This document shows positions 58,758 through 64,000 of a DNA stretch of 64,000 bases, piece after piece. The notes below the pieces were generated by a model. The model did no database searches. It was not told the DNA's origin and saw only the letters and a list, made by a program, of their open reading frames with translations. The translations under genes and the position numbers were made by a program. The stretch comes from Paratinospora sagittata (taxonomy: Eukaryota > Streptophyta > Magnoliopsida > Ranunculales > Menispermaceae). The stretch spans positions 44,839,212-44,903,211 of the forward strand of contig CM069597.1 of NCBI GenBank assembly GCA_035771175.1, in the 5' to 3' direction. How positions within the stretch are numbered: the first letter of the stretch is position 1; every line of letters starts with the position of its first letter.

Positions 58758-59683
58758 ATTGGTTTTTCCTTGTTTCCTAATTTAGGATTCTAGCAAATGG
58801 GCATGGCCAAAAATTTTAATTGCCCATAACAAAAGGAAGGTAGCACATGAAGAGATATATAAAATGCACATTGCTCTAAGATATTTTCATTAAGGCATAG
58901 ACATTGGTGTACGCATGCTTATGCATTTGGAAAGCATCTAATACTCTCTTCTTTTTTTAAAATAAATATTAATTCCTTAGTTTTTTAATTTCTTTTATTT
59001 TTTATTGCAACTTTTGCCATGCATCTCTCTCTTTATCTCTCTCTTTATTTATTGACACCTAGCTTGTTATTGTCAATATAGTTATTCACTTATTCTCATG
59101 TTTGCCTTTTTGATTCATTTAATTCTTCATACAACTGAACATCTGATCCATTACTCTGATTAATTTGTGTCATTAGTTAAATGACACAGCTGCAAAGGTG
59201 CCTTTTCCTAATTCTTAGTATGTTAGTAGATATTCTCTCATGGGTAAATATACAAATACAACAACACAGCACAACTATTATCATTTGTATATTGTGACTG
59301 TTATTTACATTTTTCATAACTAAATAAATATGAATGGGGTTGAAGTTATTCCATTGTGACCTAAAAATTATGAATTCGAATTCATAAATCGCCTCTCTAA
59401 TGGATTTGAATCCATAAATAGCCTCTCCAACGTGGAGAAGAGGCTATGTACATCGCTTCCTTCTCAGACCCGCAATACCTTACGATAGTAGGAGCAAGAG
59501 CATTGGACATGCCCTAATTTATACAACTCAGATAAATATCCATCTGTACTGTGATCGGACGGAAACAAAAGAATGGGATGAATTCCTCGTCAGAGGGTTT
59601 CTACTTCCTGGATTTCCTTAAAAAAGAATCCTTCTCCTAAGCTTCTGTTTTCTGTCTACCGTATGTACACTGGCACTAAGTCC
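58758..59683. other. 3' flank of the NAC gene and AT-rich spacer
   Basis: No gene seen. The minus-strand NAC 3' UTR lies at the upper end. Confidence 0.5.
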
Positions 59684-60868
59684 TTATCCATAGCTCCAAA
59701 AGGGTTGGAGGTTAGGCGGGTAAGTCTTCAAATGTGGAGAACAGAGGCCTGAGTAGTTGTAATCCTGATAAGTCAAATCTTGCAAGGGTGCACCTCCAAA
59801 TCCTCCGGCTGAATTCTGCAAATCGTCCAGTTTCAAATCGATAAACCAGTCATTATCCTCTAGTTTCACATGATCTCCTAGGCCTATCTGAAATTTGTTT
59901 TTTGATGATTTGCTCAAAGTTTCTTGCACGGTATCTAGACCTTGAGATGGATTGCCTTGGGGTATGCCTTGGCTTAATCCATTCAGGTCCATGAATTGGT
60001 CATTTTCAATATCTGATTCTGGTGTATTCAAACTGTCTATTCCCATATCTTCAACTGCTTCACACGAGTCCGTAGTTTCTTCAATTGAAGATGTTTCCTT
60101 CTGATTTTGATTTTTCAGCCAGTTGTTTTTCTTGTTGTAGAGTCGGCAGAGAACCCACTCATCCAACTGCAAGAGGCAGAGCTTTACATTAAACTTCGTA
60201 AATAAAAAACAGTAGAATAATTCCAAGTTCTTAAGGTGGCCTAGCTATCAGATAATGTTTAGGCAAACTTACCCTTAGACTCCCCATCTTTTTAGAGGCT
60301 TGATTTGTTTCAGCAAGACGATATTCATGCATAATCCAATCAGTCTTTACTCCTTTAGGTGCTTTTCCCGAGTAGAAAACCAGGGCCTTCTTTATGCCTA
60401 CATGCCTAGCGCTTCCTTCCGGCCTGATGGGCTTATCAGCACCTGTTGCCTTCCAGTATCCACTTCCAGCTGCTCTGTTTGGTCTTGATCCATTAGGGTA
60501 CTTCCTGTCCCTCGGAGTAAAAAAATACCACTCCTTCCTTCCAAACAAAGCCTTCTCTGTTTATTGCATGGGAAAACCAAACACAAGTTAATACACCAAA
60601 GAAATAGAGAATCTTACCGTACTTTCTCTCTAGCAGAAAATAAAAAAAATAAAATAAAATATTAAATTATGGGTTTCTGTTAAAAACCTGGAAGCCGCCA
60701 TGGATCATACTTGTAGAGGTCGATCTCGGCAATTATGGATACCGGAAGAGTCTGGTAGCGGACCTTACGACATAGGTAGTGAACGACGAGCTCTTCATCA
60801 GTTGGGTGGAAACGAAACCCTGGGGGCAAATTTAACTCAGCTTCTGCATCTATTTCCCTCTTCATCAT
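59684..60868 (-). CDS. NAC-domain transcription factor, ATAF/SNAC-like
   Basis: Three exons: 60868-60688, 60556-60273 and 60166-59684, giving 315 aa with consistent phases and the usual NAC intron positions. The NAC domain runs ~14-167: [19 protein letters not shown], then [10 protein letters not shown], then [20 protein letters not shown], then [13 protein letters not shown] (WKATG at 95-99), then [13 protein letters not shown] and DWIMHEYRL, then [11 protein letters not shown]. The acidic C-terminal half (~168-315; Asp/Glu/Ser/Gln-rich) is the presumed activation region. Start at 60868 (MMKREID) fits the family length; the frame stays open 31 codons further upstream with Lys/Arg-rich sequence that looks untranslated. 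It acts in the nucleus as a dimer on CACG-core sites. Homologues are often induced by drought, ABA or wounding; the exact ortholog is not resolved. Confidence 0.94.
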
Positions 60869-61070
60869 TCTTTTCCTCTGGTCTGTTGTTATTTCCTTTC
60901 TTTTTTTGCTCTTGTTGTTTTTGTGTCTTGGTTCCCTCTTTAAGATCTTGTTCTGTCTCACTTCTCTCGTTTTCTCAAAGGTTCTTCTACTGAAAGGCTA
61001 AGCTGTGCTCCCTTCTGTTAACCTGATCGAAAGATTTCCTGATAGACTCTCTATGTTCTTACGACGTGCA

Positions 61071-61078
61071 TATAAATA
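61071..61078 (-). promoter_or_regulatory. TATA-like element of the NAC gene
   Basis: TATAAATA on the plus strand reads TATTTATA toward the NAC gene, about 205 bp before its start codon. A TATA variant in this orientation is possible but not strong. Confidence 0.4.
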
Positions 61079-61101
61079 TGCCCCCAGGCTAGAAAAGACC
61101 G

Positions 61102-61107
61102 CACGTG
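61102..61107. promoter_or_regulatory. G-box core CACGTG in the NAC promoter
   Basis: GCACGTGAGC lies about 25 bp upstream of the TATA-like element on the minus strand, a usual distance for an ABRE/G-box in stress-responsive plant promoters. Confidence 0.55.
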
Positions 61108-62214
61108 AGCAGGGACCAGAACTATGTGGACTACCTTTGGTTGGTTGGCTTCCTTTTAACTTCTTGCTGGCTATGTGAGTTGTAGGAAAGGTGGCTGAGC
61201 CCTGGTTCCTGGAAGGTGCGCTTTGTCGGCCAAGTGTCTCATGTAGAGTCAAATCTTGAGAGAGCCGACTTTGGTCCGGTCAGCAAAATACGCACACACT
61301 TTTGGCATTTCCTTGGATATCAAGGCTACGCATTTTACCTTAAGCTGTGGTTCGATTATGCGGCTTTCAAACAAAATTACAGATGGCAAAGCTTGAGTGG
61401 TTGTGGCCTTTGGACCGTTGAATTGTCTATCGAGTCATGTGAATTGATCACAGTATTTCTTCTAAATACATCTCCCCTGACCCCCATTCTTTTAGGACTA
61501 TATTTTTCATGCCTTTTCTATATTTCAATTTCCTTTTTGGGCCCTCTTATATTTAGCACGTTGGTAATTATTTAATGTGATTCATTGAATATGGAGGATT
61601 ATGATGCCGCCTCGTTACCAAGTTCATCATAAGATAGTTTCCAATGATGTCACTATTGACATCACAATCCTTTCAAGTCATTGCTAACGTTGTTCTCTCG
61701 GAAACCTCGTATGTCTGTTTGGGTTTGAAAATTCCAGAATGCTAGTTTGGAATATTTTCGGTGATATTAGACCCCTTTTAACTTTTGATTTGCCAAGGTA
61801 AGTAAATAAGGATGCAGGGGATGACAATAGAGTCAATCTTGTTGGAGAATATGCCTTAGAACTTTTTGAATTTCTATCCCTTTTCTATAAGACACTGGAA
61901 TATTTGTGGAAACACTGGAATTTTTTTAAAATTTTTAATTAGTGACACTACTGATTCGCATAGGTCCTCTCTGATCTGTTCATATATTAACATATTTGCG
62001 TTGAGTTGGAAGCAAATATTCTACTTAACATAGCGTGGCCTAGTGTGTGAAGCATTCAAAAGTTTTGGGCCTTTTGATTAGTTGGCAAGATCATCCTACC
62101 CAACGACATTATTTTATTTTATTTCTTATGCTGTCGACCCGTGCATAGCATTGTTGTCTTCGGAACAATTATCTTTATTTTTTGGCATACACATGACCTA
62201 TTTATTTTCATGTT
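61108..62214. other. NAC upstream region
   Basis: No other gene seen. The frame 61216-61575 on the plus strand has no domain. Confidence 0.4.
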
Positions 62215-63360
62215 TGCCTTTTAATAAATGTTGTCAAATATCGTTGGAACATTTCAGTTAGTGTGGTGGTTTTTACAAGTTAACAACCTGTAACAATGTT
62301 TCGGTAATAGTTGCAATATTTAATAAATGTTAAATCTTATGATTCACTAATTTTAAATTGTCTTTTTACAACGTTCATATTAATATTGTGGTTTCTACAA
62401 CTAAACAATAAATAAAAGCGTACCTGTTACTATTGTCCTATTTAGGAACAACAATAAATAAGCTTATGTTGTAATATTTGGTTAATATTTTTATTCAATG
62501 ATGTCGTCTCAACAACTTTAAGGCCATGTAAAATAAAATTTACATTTGTGTTAGTGTTGTGGTTTCTATTTGTTATTTACAAGATCAAAGATACTATTGA
62601 TAATTCCTCATTACCGCATTCAGCTAAAATGGCGCAAAAGCTTTTCTACAGCGGTTGTTATCGTTATGCTCTCTTAGCCAAAATATCTGCCATAGCGGTT
62701 GCGTATGAGAAGGCTATTACATCGGTAAAGAACATGTGTTTTGTTTCATTCTGAAAAGTTTTTTACAACGGTTTCTTAACCTTTGTATTAGACCAATTGG
62801 ATGTTGTATCATATATATATGATAGACGTTTTTTTACTAATGTTATAAATTTTCTCCTTGTCGTCAAAGGTCTATTGCAGCACTTTTTGCACTGTTGTGC
62901 AATATAAATGACGGAGTTTCTTGTATTCTGCTTAAAAAATTTGTTATGCTGCCCTGGAATGTTTATTACAACGTTGTCTAACACCAGTGGTAGACCAATT
63001 GGATGTTGTATAATATATATGATGACATTTTCTTACTAATGTTGTAAATTTTCTCCTTGTTAAAGGTCTATTACTTTTCACTGTTGTGCAATATAAATGA
63101 CGAAATTTCTTGTATTCTGCTTAAAAAATTTGTTATGTTGTCCTGAAATGTTTATTACAATGACTACAGTAAAATTTTTGACGCCCGTTTTTCTGGTTAA
63201 TGTAGTAAAAAATCTATTACAATGATTACGATGGTTGGGTGACGGTTGTAATTTAGATTACTTTGTATGATTCTTTAAAAGCAGTTGCATGCCGTTGTTA
63301 TATGCCATTAATTTATTGACAAGCATTGTTAAAATCTGTTACAGCGTTCCTCAACTTTGT
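62215..63360. repeat. Repeat region with TTACAACG-type subterminal motifs, CACTA-like
   Basis: Recurrent GTGGTTTCTACAA, TTTATTACAACG and GGTCTATTAC motifs in both orientations resemble subterminal repeats of CACTA transposons. Within it, 62791-62992 and 62993-63170 form an imperfect tandem pair with a 202-bp period (GACCAATTGGATGTTGTA marks each start). No transposase or clear CACTA terminus was seen. Confidence 0.4.
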
Positions 63361-64000
63361 CATATAAACTTGATACTTTTTGGCTAAATTCAGAGGTTAA
63401 TGTCACGTCAAAACAAACCATGCAGAAGTCACCGTTATTATTGAGAAATAAGGTGCAGATAACATGCATTAACATGTCTAACCAAATAGAAAAAGATGAT
63501 GAGAGATGACTAAAAATGTTTGCACAGCATTTACTTACAATATATCAGCTTAAACTGTTAGTTTTTTAATCTAGATAATGCCAAAAAAAATTAAAAAAAA
63601 AACAATTTGAAAATATGACAACCTTACAAAACTTATCAGAGGCATTTAGAAGGAAAACATTACAACCATACATGTGTAGGTGACTGATAAAATGCAATTC
63701 ACCATCTAATCAAACAATTGACCAGCCAATTCAACTCCCAACATCTTAGTGGCAGCCTTTTAAAAACAGGAAAATTTTGAAAACAAAATGCAAAGCTTTA
63801 GATTAAACCTAACGTAAAACGCAAAAACGCTTACAACTTGGGCAAAGGGGCGGATTAGCAAGGCAAAGCATAAAGCATATACAGGATGAGAACATTAATA
63901 TGCACTACAAATGAATACCTGCCCAAAACACAGCATAAAAAGGATACAGAGCACAAGAACTCAACAGGAATCTCAGAGCTCCGATAGAATAGCAGGTATG
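63361..64000. other. Unassigned sequence at the window end
   Basis: No coding frame recognised. A gene running off the right edge cannot be excluded. Confidence 0.3.

Overview
This is a stretch of flowering-plant nuclear DNA, almost certainly from a eudicot. The evidence is AT-rich intergenic sequence, spliced genes with GT-AG introns, plant-specific protein families and many plant retroelements. I cannot name the species from sequence alone.

Layout. 1-7.9 kb is a retrotransposon landing zone. It holds an 875-bp solo LTR, a 374-bp copia solo LTR and a complete, apparently very young Ty1-copia element (2572-7846). Each is bounded by its own perfect 5-bp target duplication. At 10.4-10.8 kb two small exon-like blocks of an unidentified plus-strand gene may lie. 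12291-15525 (minus) is an eight-exon gene for a CCCH zinc finger plus RRM RNA-binding protein of 784 aa. From 15.5 to 31.2 kb I find no gene: it is AT-rich DNA with a foldback element, a SINE, a perfect 376-bp tandem duplication and microsatellites. From 31.19 to 38.30 kb lies a satellite-like array of ~49-bp units organised into a ~487-bp ten-unit higher-order repeat. Two LINEs, a MULE-like MITE and a SINE are inserted in or at the edge of it, each with target duplications.

39041-44604 (minus) is a two-exon gene for a 306-aa protein of the At5g39570/At3g29075 type. Its 4.6-kb intron carries a decayed copia 3' part and a 2.33-kb non-autonomous LTR element. That element contains a GC-rich minisatellite and a captured fragment of the ribosomal protein eS25 gene. 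46066-53163 (plus) is an eight-exon GDP-fucose O-fucosyltransferase-family gene (510 aa) with a 4.2-kb first intron containing a SINE and MITE-like repeats. It is divergent from the At5g39570-like gene across a ~1.5-kb shared promoter region with two G-boxes. 53.2-59.7 kb is intergenic and repeat-rich. 59684-60868 (minus) is a three-exon NAC transcription factor of ATAF/SNAC type (315 aa) with a G-box beside a TATA-like element. 61-64 kb is repeat-derived, with no gene seen.

The host genes do not form a pathway. The NAC gene and the At5g39570-like gene both carry G-box/ABRE-like promoter cores, as does the LTR of the young copia element, so shared stress or ABA responsiveness is possible but is only inference. 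The most unusual items are the hierarchical array at 31-38 kb, the eS25-carrying non-autonomous LTR element with TA...CA termini, and a set of retroposons sharing one 3' tail, including an 18-nt remnant insertion.
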